Assembly: GCA_016858145.1 (NCBI GenBank)
Contig: JAEHOE010000237.1
Span: 23,440-87,439, forward strand
Length of the DNA: 64,000 nucleotides
Origin: Edaphochlamys debaryana
Taxonomy: Eukaryota; Chlorophyta; Chlorophyceae; Chlamydomonadales
Direction: 5' to 3'
How positions within the stretch are numbered: the stretch's first letter is position 1; each line of letters starts with the position of its first letter. Positions 23,240 to 35,003 of this stretch are shown one piece after another. The position numbers were made by a program, and so were the translations under genes. The notes beneath the pieces were generated by a model. That model was not told where the DNA came from, did no database searches, and saw nothing but the letters and a program-made list of their open reading frames with translations.

Positions 23240-26095
23240 GCGGCTCGCCCCGCTTGGCGGTCGTGGTGACGGTTATGGTGGACTTGGCTGCTGTGGCGGC
23301 TGCAGCTGGCTGGCGCTTTGGCGTCTCCGGAGGAGCGCGACGCATGAAAGCCGTGGCGGCTTCGGAGGCGGCTGGAGCGCTAGCAGCTGCGGCCGTGACG
23401 GCTGGCAGTTGACGGTTGATGAGGGGCGCAGGGAGCGGTTGCTGGGTTGGTGCTAGGCGGAGCTGCGCCGCGGCCCGCGCAGCGGGGGCGGACGCATTTC
23501 ATTGTCTGGGGCATAAGAGGCGAGGAATGAGCTGAGTGGGCAGCACGGCAGGGACTGGGCGGCTGAGGGGTGTACGGCGCAGACGGGAGGGTGGAAGTGC
23601 GAGCGTAGCCCTGGAGGGCCGGGGCCGTGGGCTTGCCGGGGCGCCGTTTGTTTGCGCGGCGGCTCGGACTCCGGCTCTGCGCCCTCCTACATAGGCTTAT
23701 GTGCTGCAGAGACCCTGACTGGCCCCGACTGGCGGCGTGCCGCGGGTCGGCGGCTTCGGAAGAAGAGTAGCGGCCGGGCTTTACAGGTCAGGCATCGGAG
23801 CGTTGGGGCGCCACACCTCAGAGTGGGGGGATGCCCCTTCGATGCATCCAAGTGTACGGATAGACACATACCAACGAGGCTGTCCCCAAGGGCACTTCAC
23901 GCGCACCGTGTGTTTTGTGTTCGGCGTGTGCGTGGCCTCGAGAGGAGGGTGATGGGGACCCAAGACCCGGGGAACCCAGTTTTGTGTATGTTTCAGAGAG
24001 TGAGCAGTGTGGGCGCGTGGGACGGCTTATTGGCTGGACGGTGCTAGTGTGGGCGCAGGACCCATACCGGAGGCTGGGGCTTTCGGACTGCTGTAACCTG
24101 CAGTGTATGCGCTTTCTCGCTCGATGCCCTCCTTCTCGGCGATCTGATTCTGCGCAAGCAGCCACCGCCTGTCTGACCGGCCTTCCAGGAAAAAGCATCT
24201 CGATGCTGCCGGCTTCTGCCTTCCATGCAGCCCGGCAGGCATCAAGCCCTTGCTTACCTGCAAGCTGCTCAAGGGCTTCTTGTGGCCGAACCCCTTTGGC
24301 AGCAGTAGGGCATCTTGCCATAGCGGAGAGGGCGATGCATTTCGATATCCGCCGCCAGGGCTCCCGTTCCCAGTCGCCCATCGGCCCATTCCTTATCACA
24401 TCAGGTGGTTGCTGACCGCCCCTTCACAAGCCCAGAGCAAAGGCCCCAGGCTGGCCGCCAACGCTATGCCGTGCAGCCGGCGCTGGTCAGATTCCTTCCA
24501 TGCACGCACGCCCCAGGCATACAGCCTTAAGAAGAGCGCCGTGCTGTGCAGTGCGCTTGGCTCCCTGGCGCGGACGCGAAGGGCGGCAAGACAAGGGATC
24601 CCACGCTCCGGACCCGGACCATCCCGGACGCCCTCGTGACACGCACCGGCGTCCCAGCAGTCAACCCCCCGCAAAACCACCTTCCGCTGTGGGCGGGTGC
24701 AGGTGCGGACGCCGACGCGGGCAATACTTCAGGGGCGCCAGGGAGCAGGGGGCTGATGCCCGCATTCGCCAAGACGATAGTCTGCGCGCCCATCCTTACA
24801 ACACCGTCGTGCTTCTCTCTGTCCCAGAAGGGACTGCAGCTCCGTGGGGTTATTATAGACAACGGGGCGTAGTGCCGTGGTGACTGGCGTCGCATTATGT
24901 TGGCCTGGCTCCGTGGGGTCCCTCGCCCAACCGATAGCACGCCTCAAATGGCTTCACGCCCAGAACACGCCCTAGTCCCCGAACACCAACCCACGCCCGG
25001 GCTCAGAAATGGATCCGTTCGTTGTGTACCCAGCCAGCCACATGCCCACAGCCACACCGCCTGCCTTCCACTCTCTTTCCACTCTCTTCCTCGTGAGTAT
25101 CAAGCGTTCCCCTTCCGTTATCGACCACGGAACACACCGCCGGTACTGAACCTGGCAGAGTCAACGCCAGTTGCATCGCCCCAAGCTGTCACTTTCCTCG
25201 CCATGCACGGCTGTACCCCAGCAACTGTGCAGCACAGCACATAGATACCCATCTAACCTACCGAACCCGCAACTTCACAAGTTAGTCACCTCCATACCCA
25301 AGCTCGCACGGCCTTCAAGGCCCCACCGCAGCGGCGGCATGTTCAGGCCCGCGAGGTAGGACTGTCTCTCAGTCCAACCACACTCACATCCGCCTATGGC
25401 TTGGACGCGATGGCCAGGCGGGGCCAAAGAGAACAGCAAGGACAAGGCATTTCCGAGTCGGCCCGCCCAGCTTTCAGCCGTACCTAGCCGCAGGCCGAAT
25501 GGCGGCATGGCCTCGCAACGCCCAACTTGTCCGGCCCCGAGGGCCCAGCTGCGTCCATCTGCCCCCCCTACTCAGCGAAAAGGAACACAGGCCAACGCCT
25601 AGGCCTCTCTCCCCCCCGATGTGCGCATGCTGTGGTGCGTCACGCCCGGCAGCCGAGGGAGCCTCGGGCCCGACGGAGCTGGCCCCTGCACCCGCCCTGA
25701 CCCAGCATGCCGTCCCTCCCCCATCTGTCGATGCACCCACCGCCAGGCGCAGCCCAGCACCGCTGCGCGCCCCAGGCCCCAGCGCCCCCAGCCCTCTCGG
25801 CTCGTGCCTCCGCCGTCGCTCACTCAGCCCTGAGGCACAGGCTGCAGACGCTTGGACGCGCGAAGGGTTTTCAGGCGAGCTGGCATCCCGCCGGCCTGCC
25901 CCAGAACACCCCGGCCTGCGCCTGCGGCGCCACGCACCGCCCCGCGCACCACCTCCGTCGGGCGTTGCGAGCTGCTGCCCACTTGCATCCCCCGCTGCAG
26001 CCGGGCGCAGCGTGGGGCACGCTCGGGCGGAGGCCGGGCCGCCCCCTGCCAGGCAAGGTCCCAGGCTTTCCTAGGGGCTCCTAGGGGTCCTGGGC
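23240..26095. other. Long intergenic region between CRD1 and the VTC1-like gene
   Basis: About 2.9 kb holding the 3' ends of two convergent genes. I see no supported ORF, RNA gene or strong repeat. A TGTAA near 24093 is far from the CRD1 stop. The open frames lack family motifs and disagree between strands. Confidence 0.4.
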
Positions 26096-27210
26096 TCAGA
26101 AGAGGTAGTCGATGAGGGCGATGACGAAGATGGTGATGAGCGTGAGCAGCACCAGCACCGCCACCGTGATGGGGCCGACCTTGTCGTCGAAGAAGCCGAT
26201 CTAGGGGTAGGAAGGAGGATGGGGAGGAGGAGAAGGGTGTGTGTGTGGGCGTGGGAGGGGGGTCACCGGGGGTCGGTGTGTGTGAGGGGGGGGGGGTGGC
26301 ATTAACGGTGAGGAACCTCTGGCGCGCTGGCGTGACACATGCGACCGGCGACCATGCCACAGGACGGAATCATGTCATGTGATGCCATGTGAGTGCAGTG
26401 CAACCGTATGCCGAGCACGAGGGACGGGGGGGGGTGCTGGGCTAACACAGCGGCGTCGTGAAGCGTTCAGGTGAGGGAGTGATGGGGACCGCACTTCGAG
26501 GAGACGCGCTTGTGCCCGATGGGCAACCTGGTGTGGCTAGGGGTCCCTCCTGAAGCTTCCGACCACCATTTTGAGCCTAGTGTCTGACGACCTAATACCC
26601 CTGCCCCGCCCTTCCCAGAGCACTGTGCAGGCACGGCTGGTTGGGAGCCCCCTTCCGTTTCCGCTGAAACCCTATCCCCGTCAACCCCCCCCTGCACCTC
26701 TGCCCCCCTGCTCCCAACCCCCCTGTGCCCTTCCCCTACACACACCCCCGCCGCCCTAGCTTGCACACCTGCTTTGTCCGCATGAACTTGCTCCGCCACT
26801 CGTAAGTGAAGAGCGCGTAGCACATGATGAGGATGGAGAGCGGCGAGTAGATGCACGTGATAATGTCTATCGTGCGTTTCGAGATGAGGTGGTCTGTCGA
26901 ATCGTCGTCCCCCGAAAAGCCAATGAGAGCTGAGGAGACGCCGCCCAGGGTAATAGCCATGCCCATCCAGCTCAGGAAGGTGCGCTCGTTAGCTGCAATC
27001 AGGCAGAAGGGCGGTAAGACAGTGCCACACGAACGCAGGCTTGAAGCTGGAGAGCGCTGTGAGCTCACCGAAATAGGACTTGGGCTCCACGCGCATCGGC
27101 ACCTTGCGAGGCAGCTGCAGCTCTGCGCCCGCCGTGAACTGCTTCGTCCCATATAAACGGTCAAACAGGTGGTTCGTGGCATTTCTCCCGGTGTTTTGCG
27201 AACTGGCCAT
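26096..27210 (-). CDS. VTC1: VTC1-like DUF202 membrane protein (polyphosphate)
   Basis: Three exons: 27210-27069, 26992-26769 and 26200-26096; 156 aa, in phase. The family signature reads across the first junction as RVEPKSYFANERTFLSWMGM, the conserved VTC1/DUF202 block. Three membrane helices follow: AITLGGVSSALIGF (about 64-77), IITCIYSPLSILIMCYALF (about 93-111) and ITVAVLVLLTLITIFVIALI (about 132-151). In yeast, VTC1 is the small membrane subunit of the vacuolar transporter chaperone that makes and translocates polyphosphate. In green algae the equivalent acts at acidocalcisomes. There is no SPX or catalytic tunnel domain here, as expected for VTC1. Part of the long intron 26201-26768 is G/T-rich. 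Confidence 0.88.
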
Positions 27211-28577
27211 TCTTCGCGATGCCCTAGGCTGTTGACGGGGGTCGTCCTGGGCCTCGAATGTATGCTGCTATGTATGTGAGTGTTGGGTGACAGGTCCACC
27301 GCGTTTCGGGACTGATGGCGGCCAGGCAACGGATATGCCGAATGAGGTACCACGTGCGCTCGCTTCGGAGAGGCGAAGGGGCAGTGGGGATGATGCCGTG
27401 CACCATCCCAAGGAGCAGTCACAGCAGTCGGTTCCCCCCTGGCCGCGGCCCTGCCATGTCCGCAGAGGGGAACGGGAAGGATGCTCAGCGGGGAAATACT
27501 CGGTGCCGGTCTCTGGTTCCCCGCTGAGCATCCTTCCCGTGACTCGATCCCTCCCATCCCCGAACATCCTACCTGTGATGCCTCCTCTCCTAATTGCGCC
27601 AACGCCCTCCCCCCTTCCTGCCCTGTCTCTGCCCGACTGATGCCGCCCCCCCCCCCCGCCATCCACAATCTCTCGAGGGCTGAGAGCTGGACAACTGCTG
27701 TACTGCTGTCGCAGTTAACCGTAATGCCCGGTCACTTCAGTGCAGTGGGGTCAACTACGAACCCCCCGGACGCCAGACCCTCCGCAACCCTCCACGCCCT
27801 ACACAGACCCCGTGGGGTATGCCGAATGCCTCAATCACATGGCCTGCCTGCCGTGCCCGAAGTCCCTCGCAGGACCCCCTGTCACCTTGTACCCGAGCCC
27901 TCAGTCTGTCCCTGAGCCCCGGAGCAACAGCGCAGCCCGCAAGGGGTCCACGTCACCCGTGCTCCGCCCCTGCCCTAATCGCCTGCCACCCCAGGGGCCT
28001 CGTAACCGCAGCCTGTTCGCTCCTGCCACGGGATCTTCCGGTCATGGTGGGATTGGAGGATGGAGCGGCCAGACTGGACAGCGGCAGTCGCGGCATCGCG
28101 CAGAAGGGGTGCGTGGAGAGCAACAGGAGGGAAAGGTGTCAGAGGAAGGGGCCAAGGGGTTGAGGCGGAGGGCGGGGTGGCACCGGGGCCACGCCGCCCA
28201 CGCGTGTGGGCCGTGAAAGGCCACGTGGATGGCCCACTCACGGCACTCAAACAGTCGGCCTGACGCATCCCACGCATGGCCAACGTCCTGAGCAACGCGC
28301 GTGGTCTGGCGTGGCTGCGCTGTCCATTGGGGAAAGACAGCTCCTGGGTCATGGGGGAGCTGGCAAGTGGCAACCCGCGTTCTCTCGCACTTGTTTTGCC
28401 TTGGCCACCCCCATCAACCTGTGAAACTTCTCTCACCAGGCTCTGCGGCTATGCTACGAGGAACTTTGAAGAAAGGGGGAACCCACTGCCGACAGTGACT
28501 CCGTGGCTTGGCACGGCATTCCCCCACGCACTGCCCCCGGCAGCCCCCGCACAGTCTCACACACACGGCTGTGATAA
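27211..28577. other. Intergenic region
   Basis: About 1.4 kb upstream of the VTC1-like gene, containing the 24-bp hairpin listed separately. No gene is supported here. Around 28400-28435 a short pyrimidine-rich stretch resembles sequence in the second intron of the bZIP gene (about 32780-32815). Confidence 0.4.
27472..27540. repeat. Perfect 24-bp inverted repeat (hairpin)
   Basis: Left arm 27472-27495 and right arm 27517-27540 are exact reverse complements (core GGAAGGATGCTCAGCGGGG), with a 21-nt loop. It lies about 260 bp upstream of the VTC1-like start codon. It could be a small foldback element, a small-RNA precursor or a regulatory RNA structure; the sequence does not decide. Confidence 0.85.
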
Positions 28578-29195
28578 CCTCGCACACTCGCCTGTTGCTG
28601 GGCGAGTCCTGAACCTGGACCCTCCTGCCAGCGCTGGGCGCCGGCGCCGCCTGTCGTGGAAGGGGCACATCCAGCGGCGCAGAGGGCGGCATGCCTCCGC
28701 CTCCGCGGCCCACGGCGTGAAGGATGCTCTGCAATAGGAGCGCGTCGTTGTCGAGCCCCCCTGCGGACCCCTCATCCTGAAGCCCCGCCCCCAGCTGAAG
28801 AGAGAGCTCCTGCTGCTGCTGGCGTTGCAGAAACTGAGCGAGCAAGAGCTGCGTCACAGCATCGTCCGCATTCTGCCGTCTTGGCGCTGGCGCCTCAGAC
28901 GCCGAGGGCACCAAAGCATACACAGACCCTCCTGGGCTGATGAAGAGCTGCCTGCCTAGCCCGTCCATGGGCCGTGGCGCCCGGGCTGTGAGAACCTCAC
29001 GGCGCCGCGGTTCTTGCGTGTCCGCTACTGCGTCTCTACGGTACTAGAACGTGCCAGGGTTGAAGCGAAATGTATGTGTGACTGTGGCACTAGTGCGGCA
29101 CCAGCCAAGGAGTAAGGCCAGACTGAACGCGGCATCAGGCATACCGCGCGCCGGCTTTCGTTGCACGAGGGGATCCCTTGGGGAAGCGCGCCGTA
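28578..29195 (-). pseudogene. Orphan copy of bZIP exon 1 and promoter
   Basis: This 618-bp segment matches 33430-34047 without net length change and with few substitutions. It contains all of the bZIP first exon (minus strand, 28968-28592; MDGLGRQLFI, then QLLLAQFLQRQQQQELSLQL), still open, plus about 227 bp of upstream sequence and 14 bp of the first intron including the GC donor. No basic-zipper exon is found downstream, so the copy cannot make a DNA-binding protein unless it splices into something else. It looks recent. Confidence 0.85.
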
Positions 29196-32100
29196 CTCGC
29201 GACATCCCTCTCGCCCGCCCTTGCGTGGCCTCAGATCAGATCAGATCAGATCAGATCCCGTCATTGCATCGGCCAAGCCAACTCGCGCTCACGCCAGCGG
29301 ACCCACCGCCGCCAGTATCCCCCGCCACCAGGCGGTGCCCCAGCATAGAAGCAGAGTGCGGTCTGAACCAAGTGCAGAACGCAGGGGCCGCGGAAGCCCG
29401 GGCGGGGCCCCTAGCAGGGGATCAGCACGGGGAGAACTCCTAGGAAGGTGCATACCGCCTATGAGATTGCGCTGCTTGCCCAGCTTCTCTTGCTCCCATT
29501 GTCCTCTATGCCTCCCGCCCCGCGTCCTGACCTACAAGAAGCGGCGTCCCCTGACGGCGGCTGTCGTATTCTGTTCGTCATGGTGTGCAACGCTTCCAAC
29601 TGCAGGCTGCACAATGAGCTATGAGCAGCTCGGGCAGCGGTTGGGCTGGGGCTCGAGATTAGGCTGCCCGGTTCCATCCCTCGCTGCGCAAACAGCACAG
29701 CGCTTATTGTCGTCACGCCAACGCACAACCAGTGCTACCACAGATCCACACACACAAACAGACTTGCGAGGCGCCAGCAGCAACCTACTTGCCCTCCTAC
29801 CAACGACAACGAGGGCCTACGCGGCACTCGGAAGGCTAGCGCGGTACATGACATCGGGCGGGCTGCGTCGCCCCACACTCGTCGCACGGCCCCCCTCACC
29901 GCTTCCTTCCGTTCTACCCAACGAACATGACAACGCGCGCCGGCAGCATGTCCCTGCGCTCAATGCAGGCTGCAATGCCCAAAGGCCAGCGTCGAAATGC
30001 GAGAAACGAATTGCGAGCTTAGTACTGTCCACAAGATACGGTCCCATGTGCAGCCGAGCTAGCAGCCGGCCGGCTATAACCATGTACAACCCGTCTTGCT
30101 TTCCTTGAGCCCCTGACCACGCCCCCGTCCCATCGCTCTAGTGCTCAGCGCAAAGGCGCCAACAGTCCTCCGTTCCAGTCCTCCTTCCGCGCGGCGCGCC
30201 GAGAGGCCCCGGTGCAGCCCCAGCGGGCCGCCCCAAAGCCCCCGACCGCGCGTCGCGTCATGGTCAACGATCCACTGCACCGCTCACCGCCATCCCCTCC
30301 TCCCTTCGCCTGGCCCCGCCCTTTGTCTTGACCCTTGCCTGCATAGGGCTCGCGACGCACCGGCCGACGTGGCCCAGCCTGCGTGCTGCCTGCGCGCAGG
30401 ACCCCGAAAGCCCCGCTCGACAGACCTTATCACGCTCTTCTACCCCCAGAAACCTAGTGCCTGAGGCAGGAGTGTGGGCGCAGAGCCGCATACCTCCCCA
30501 TTGCCCCCCCAGGCAGTGTCTCCCAGAATAAAGCATAGGGCACATATTGAGGCCAAACCACTTCGCCCCTCGTCTGGCATTGACTCGCCCGCATGGTCAC
30601 CCCGTCTGGAAGGGTCACCGCCACCTACCCATGCCCAATCCAATTGGGTTGTAACTTGCCAGCCGAATTGTACAAAGGTAGGAACAATTGCAACCAGGTA
30701 ACCGCACTAACCGCCGAGAAGCATACCGGTACACCCTTGAGCCACGCGCCAGCGGCGCTCCCTCTCCCGTTGCTTGTAAACATCCCCAGCATCCCCCGGA
30801 CCCGCTAGCGAGTCACGGCCTTCACGCCATTCAAGTGCATGTGTTCGTTGATAGCTAGACAGCAACCCACAAGCACAGACGGAGCTACGATAATGAATCG
30901 GCGCCGCAGCACCTCGGGAGCGTTGCGGCGTCAGAGCCAGGAGGCGGGCAAGCCGGGCCGCACAGGCTGGCTCCCTTCCGGCCGCCCCATGGCTCAAGTA
31001 AAGACAGACGCTTAGTTAAGCTTAGGACAACTCAGGCTCAGGAAAACCACGAAACATGCACAGACGCTCAGGTCAGGGCTTGCACCGTGCCGTCTCGTTG
31101 GCTTAGCCGCAGCGCCCCCAAGGACTCCGTCGACCCAATATCAGGCCCCGCGGCGGGCGCAGACCCGCGTTCCGCTGCCGCCAGCCGCCTGTGGGTATGT
31201 GCCGCAGCGGCGGCCCCCGCTGGGGCCCCGCAGCGCACACCCGCAGCGGCTGCAGGGCATTGCCGGCCCACGTGCCCGCTCGATCAGTGCGCTCCCAATG
31301 GACCAAGAGCCCACGGCGCCTACCCCAAAACCCGGGTTTCCATCATGTCCCGGCGCGGGCACCACCTCCATACGGCGATCCCGGGCCATCGGCAGCGCAT
31401 CTTACGAAACCCTCAACGTACTACACCCCGGAATCTGACGGTCTACAAACTAAGCCTGCCCTCGGCTGCGACCCCAATGGAAGAGCCGCGCAAATGTGCC
31501 GCCACCAGTCCTGCCCCCTGGCTCCCTCCCTCGCAACTTTCCAGTAATAATGCCCAACCGCGCTCATGCATGCAGCGAAACCTACGTAGCCACGTAACCG
31601 ATATGCAAAACCGACGGCGGTCGGGTTGCGGCAGGCGCGGCCCTTGTCCTGTACGCCCGCCATGTTCCCGCCCCCGCAGCCGCCGCCCATTCTTCTGAGC
31701 TGATTTTGCAAGTGCGTTGCGTGCGGCAGTGCTGTTGCGCCGAGCTCAACCCAGCAGCGGCCGCCGCGGCCGGCCCCGGGCTCGCACACGGCCCCTGAGT
31801 CAGCCGTGGTGCCGGCGACCGCTGCCCCTTCTATTTGCCGCACCAAAGTCATGATCCCGTATTAGCCTCCCTAGCCTACCGCCAAGGCAGCTGCCGGCTC
31901 AAATGCTGTAGTGATGCCGCCGCTCCGATGGACAGGGGCTGGGGCCCTGAAGGGCCGCCAGCCGTGAGCCGCGGCGCTATGCGCTTAGCGCTGTGCCGCG
32001 GCCCAGTCTCAGTCGGATGCTTGCCTGGTCGGCCGTCAAATTCTCAGTGATGTTCTCAAGTGTTGACACAAAGAGCCGTCCATGCCTCAGTCGTCTCGTC

Positions 32101-32264
32101 GGGACTCGTGGATATAGAAAGGCGGTATAGGCAAGGCGGGATCCGCCGATGCAACCCAAAACCCCCACGCCGAGCTTGGCGCGGACGCTTCCCACGCGGC
32201 CCGCTCCCACGACCATCCGCGAGCCGGGCCCCACCCGCCTGGTCGACGGCGGGGCGCGGCCGCA
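29196..32264. other. Long intergenic stretch
   Basis: About 3.1 kb between the orphan exon and the bZIP 3' end. At 29231-29257 there is a short AGATC tandem (five units). I see no supported gene; the long plus-strand frame at 29161-30108 has no recognisable features. A TGTAA at about 30651 lies on the plus strand with no gene in front of it. Confidence 0.4.
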
Positions 32265-33820
32265 TCAGCTGCGCTCCATTTTGACGTCGGCCAGGCCGCC
32301 GCGGAGCAACAGCTCCCCCGCGCGGGACCCCAGGTCCAGGGGGAGGCCCCGCGGCAGCGCGCCGCCGCCACCGCCGTCCAGGCCTCCACCGCCGCCGCCA
32401 GCCCCGCCGCCGCCGTTGCGGCCGCGGCCGCCGCCGCCCAGGCCGCCGCCGGACCCCAGGCCCCCGATCCCGCCTGTGAGTGAGTCGTGCAGTCCGGGGA
32501 GGCCGCCGGCGCCGTTGGAGAGCTGCAGCAGGGACTGCAGGGCCTCAGCAGGAAGGGTGACGCTGCCGCCCGCGCCCCCGCCCTCCATGCGGCCCCGCAG
32601 CATGGCGTTCTCCTCCTTGAGGTTGATGATCTCCTTCTCGCTGCGGTCAACCTGAAGAGGGGCCGGCAGCAGGGGCCGGCAGCAGGGGCAGGGGGATGGC
32701 GAAGCGCTGAGGGGACGCCCATGGGAAGGAAGACCGCGCTCAACCGATGGTTGGTGGCTTAGCTGCGTGCCTGGGCGCCCCCACCCCCATCAGCCTGTGT
32801 AACCTCTCTCTCTCAACCGGGGGGGTGGGTGGGTTACACTGGCCGTCCTAAGAAGGCCTGACCTGATATGAGGACGGCCGCAGTAACGGCTTCCCCCTTA
32901 AAACGCAACACTGCGTATGTTCGAGCAGTATGCCGAATCTCACCTTGTTCTGCAGGTCCTCGACGCGTTGCTTGAGGTTGGCGATGAGATCCTTCTGCCG
33001 TTCCCTGAACCGCCTCTGCGCCTGCCGGTTCTTCTCTTTGGCGCTCAACGAAGCCGTCCCTAGGCCACTGTGAGCCGCCCGTCCGTTTGGTGGAGGGCTT
33101 TGAGAGTCGCTGCGTGCAAACGGGGCGAGAGCAATTGCCGTCAGCCCATGGCACACGCGAGCTTCCGAAAGCAACCCGGTGAAATAGAGGCGCCCTTGCC
33201 GTCACCATCCGCGTGCATTCCGACAGCAGAACGCATAGTTTGCGGGGCATGGCGTAAGCGGGCGGTTTGGGATTACCCAAGATAACTGAGGAACGACACC
33301 GCGTTGTCATACAGGACGAACACGCGTCATATTTGCGCGAACCCGGCAGCGCGACCAACCCGCGTGGTATTCCCCGCATGGTATGCCTCAACAGTGCGAT
33401 CGCTGTAGAGTAGGTCCAGTAATACGGGCCCTCGCACACTCGCCTGTTGCTCGGCGAGTCCTGGACCTGGACCCTCCTGCCAGCGCTGGGCGCCGGCGCC
33501 GCCTGTCGTGGAAGGGGCACATCCAGCGGCGCAGAGGGCGGCATGCCTCCGCCTCCGCGGCCCACGGCGTGAAGGATGCTCTGCAATAGGAGCGCGTCGT
33601 TGTCGAGCCCCCCTGCCGGCCCCTCATCCTGAAGCCCTGCCCCCAGCTGAAGAGAGAGCTCCTGCTGCTGCTGGCGTTGCAGAAACTGAGCGAGCAAGAG
33701 CTGCGTCACAGCATCGTCCGCATTCTGCCGTCTTGGCGCTGGCGCCTCAGACGCCGAGGGCACCAAAGCATACACAGACCCTCCTGGGCCGATGAAGAGC
33801 TGCCTGCCTAGCCCGTCCAT
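32265..33820 (-). CDS. bZIP transcription factor with YAP1/PAP1-like basic region
   Basis: Three exons: 33820-33444, 33109-32944 and 32651-32265; 309 aa, in phase. The basic region, from about residue 150, reads KEKNRQAQRRFRERQKDL, with the invariant Asn and the Arg eight residues on. The NxxAQxxFR form is the YAP1/PAP1 signature rather than the usual plant NxxSAxxSR. The zipper follows across the second junction: LKQRVEDLQNK, VDRSEKEIINLKEENAML. Exon 1 encodes a Gln/Leu-rich region (LLLAQFLQRQQQQELSLQL), possibly an activation domain; exon 3 ends in a long Gly-rich tract and LADVKMERS. The first intron uses a GC donor (AACAG then GCGAGT), which is the only placement that keeps phase. Exon 1 and promoter are duplicated at 28578-29195. 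Confidence 0.85.
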
Positions 33821-34047
33821 GGGCCGTGGCGCCCGGGCTGTGAGAACCTCACGGCGCCGCGGTTCTTGCGTGTCCGCTACTGCGTCTCTACGGTACTAGA
33901 ACGTCCCAGGGTTGAAGCGAAATGTATGTGTGACTGTGGCACTAGTGCGGCACCAGCCAAGGAGTAAGGCCAGACTGAACGCGGCATCAGGCATACCGCG
34001 CGCCGGCTTTCGTTGCACGAGGGCATCCCTTGGGAAAGCGCGCGGTA
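33430..34047 (-). repeat. Source copy of the 618-bp bZIP 5' duplication
   Basis: This is the counterpart of 28578-29195 in the same orientation, 4.85 kb apart. It spans 14 bp of intron 1, the whole first exon and about 227 bp upstream. Since it leads into exons 2 and 3 it is taken as the original. Confidence 0.88.
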
Positions 34048-35003
34048 ATCTCTACTCATCGAGCACAGGTTTGAGCGAGCAAAGGTGGGCCCTTTCGCAA
34101 AAGTTGGTCCACGCAAAAGCCGTCGGGACACGGCACGGTGCCCCCGGACTGCAAGCTGTAGGGCAGGTTTGCATCTACTACTGTGCCTTCAGCGGTAGAA
34201 AGATCGCGCCGGGGTGCGCATCATCGAGTCCCGTTCCGGTGCGGTCCACCCGGCGTGCCGCTTGCTCGCACGAAAGTTTGGCACGCGCAGCGCATCCACA
34301 CATACGCGCGGGATACTCATAGTTTTTGCAAAAGCTGCGGACTGCGAACAGCATACGTGTCCCAGGTGCGTACATGTCGGCTTCATGCGCCCCCGACGTC
34401 CATCGCCGCCATCCCGGTACCTCCTCGCGCACCGCCTGCCATCCTGCCCGGCTCCAGGCACTTGGGGCGAGGGCCTCGCTTCCAAGGGTCCAGGCCTTCA
34501 ATGCCCGCCCTGCGCTCGGCCTCCGGGCGTCCTCTCCAGAGGGCGTCCTGCACTTGAACTCCGCAGTCCTCCGAGTCACTACTCCTCAGACGACACTGCA
34601 TGCCGTAACCGCCACATCTCTTCCCAGCTGCATCAGTGCACCGCCGACTACATCTACTGCGCGTACCGCTCCGTGTAGTGCTGGAGAGCCTCGTTGCTTG
34701 TGTGCTACGCGGGGCGGCGGAGGGGTGGGTGGGGTGCCCGCCTCCCCCTTGGCCCCCGCTAGGCCAAGCAACGCATAACCGCCCCCGTCAGCTACAGAGG
34801 GAGCTAAGCGGGAACTCAGGAGCAGGCCACGTGAGAGCCTCCACGCCTCGGCCTCAACCACTGCCAGGAGCGGGACCCACAGCTGGACGGTTGGGGCGTT
34901 CGAGGCCGCCTGGCGGCCAGCCTTTGCTTGCTTGGCCCTGTCAGGTAAGAGGCATATGCCAGGCGCATATGCCAGCGACTGATTCTGCCTTCTGCAGCTC
35001 AGC
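34048..35003. other. Intergenic, one faint coding trace
   Basis: Mostly featureless. At about 34628-34678, after CTTCCCAG, the plus strand reads LHQCTADYIYCAYRSV and then a stop, which looks like a terminal exon, but I could not find convincing preceding exons. I leave it unassigned. Confidence 0.3.

Noticed and set aside
28592..28968. Calling the orphan bZIP exon a second functional bZIP gene
   Set aside because: No basic region or zipper exon is found downstream on that strand before the VTC1-like gene.
29161..30108. A 315-aa plus-strand frame
   Set aside because: No domain, no splice support, and it starts inside the duplicated bZIP promoter.
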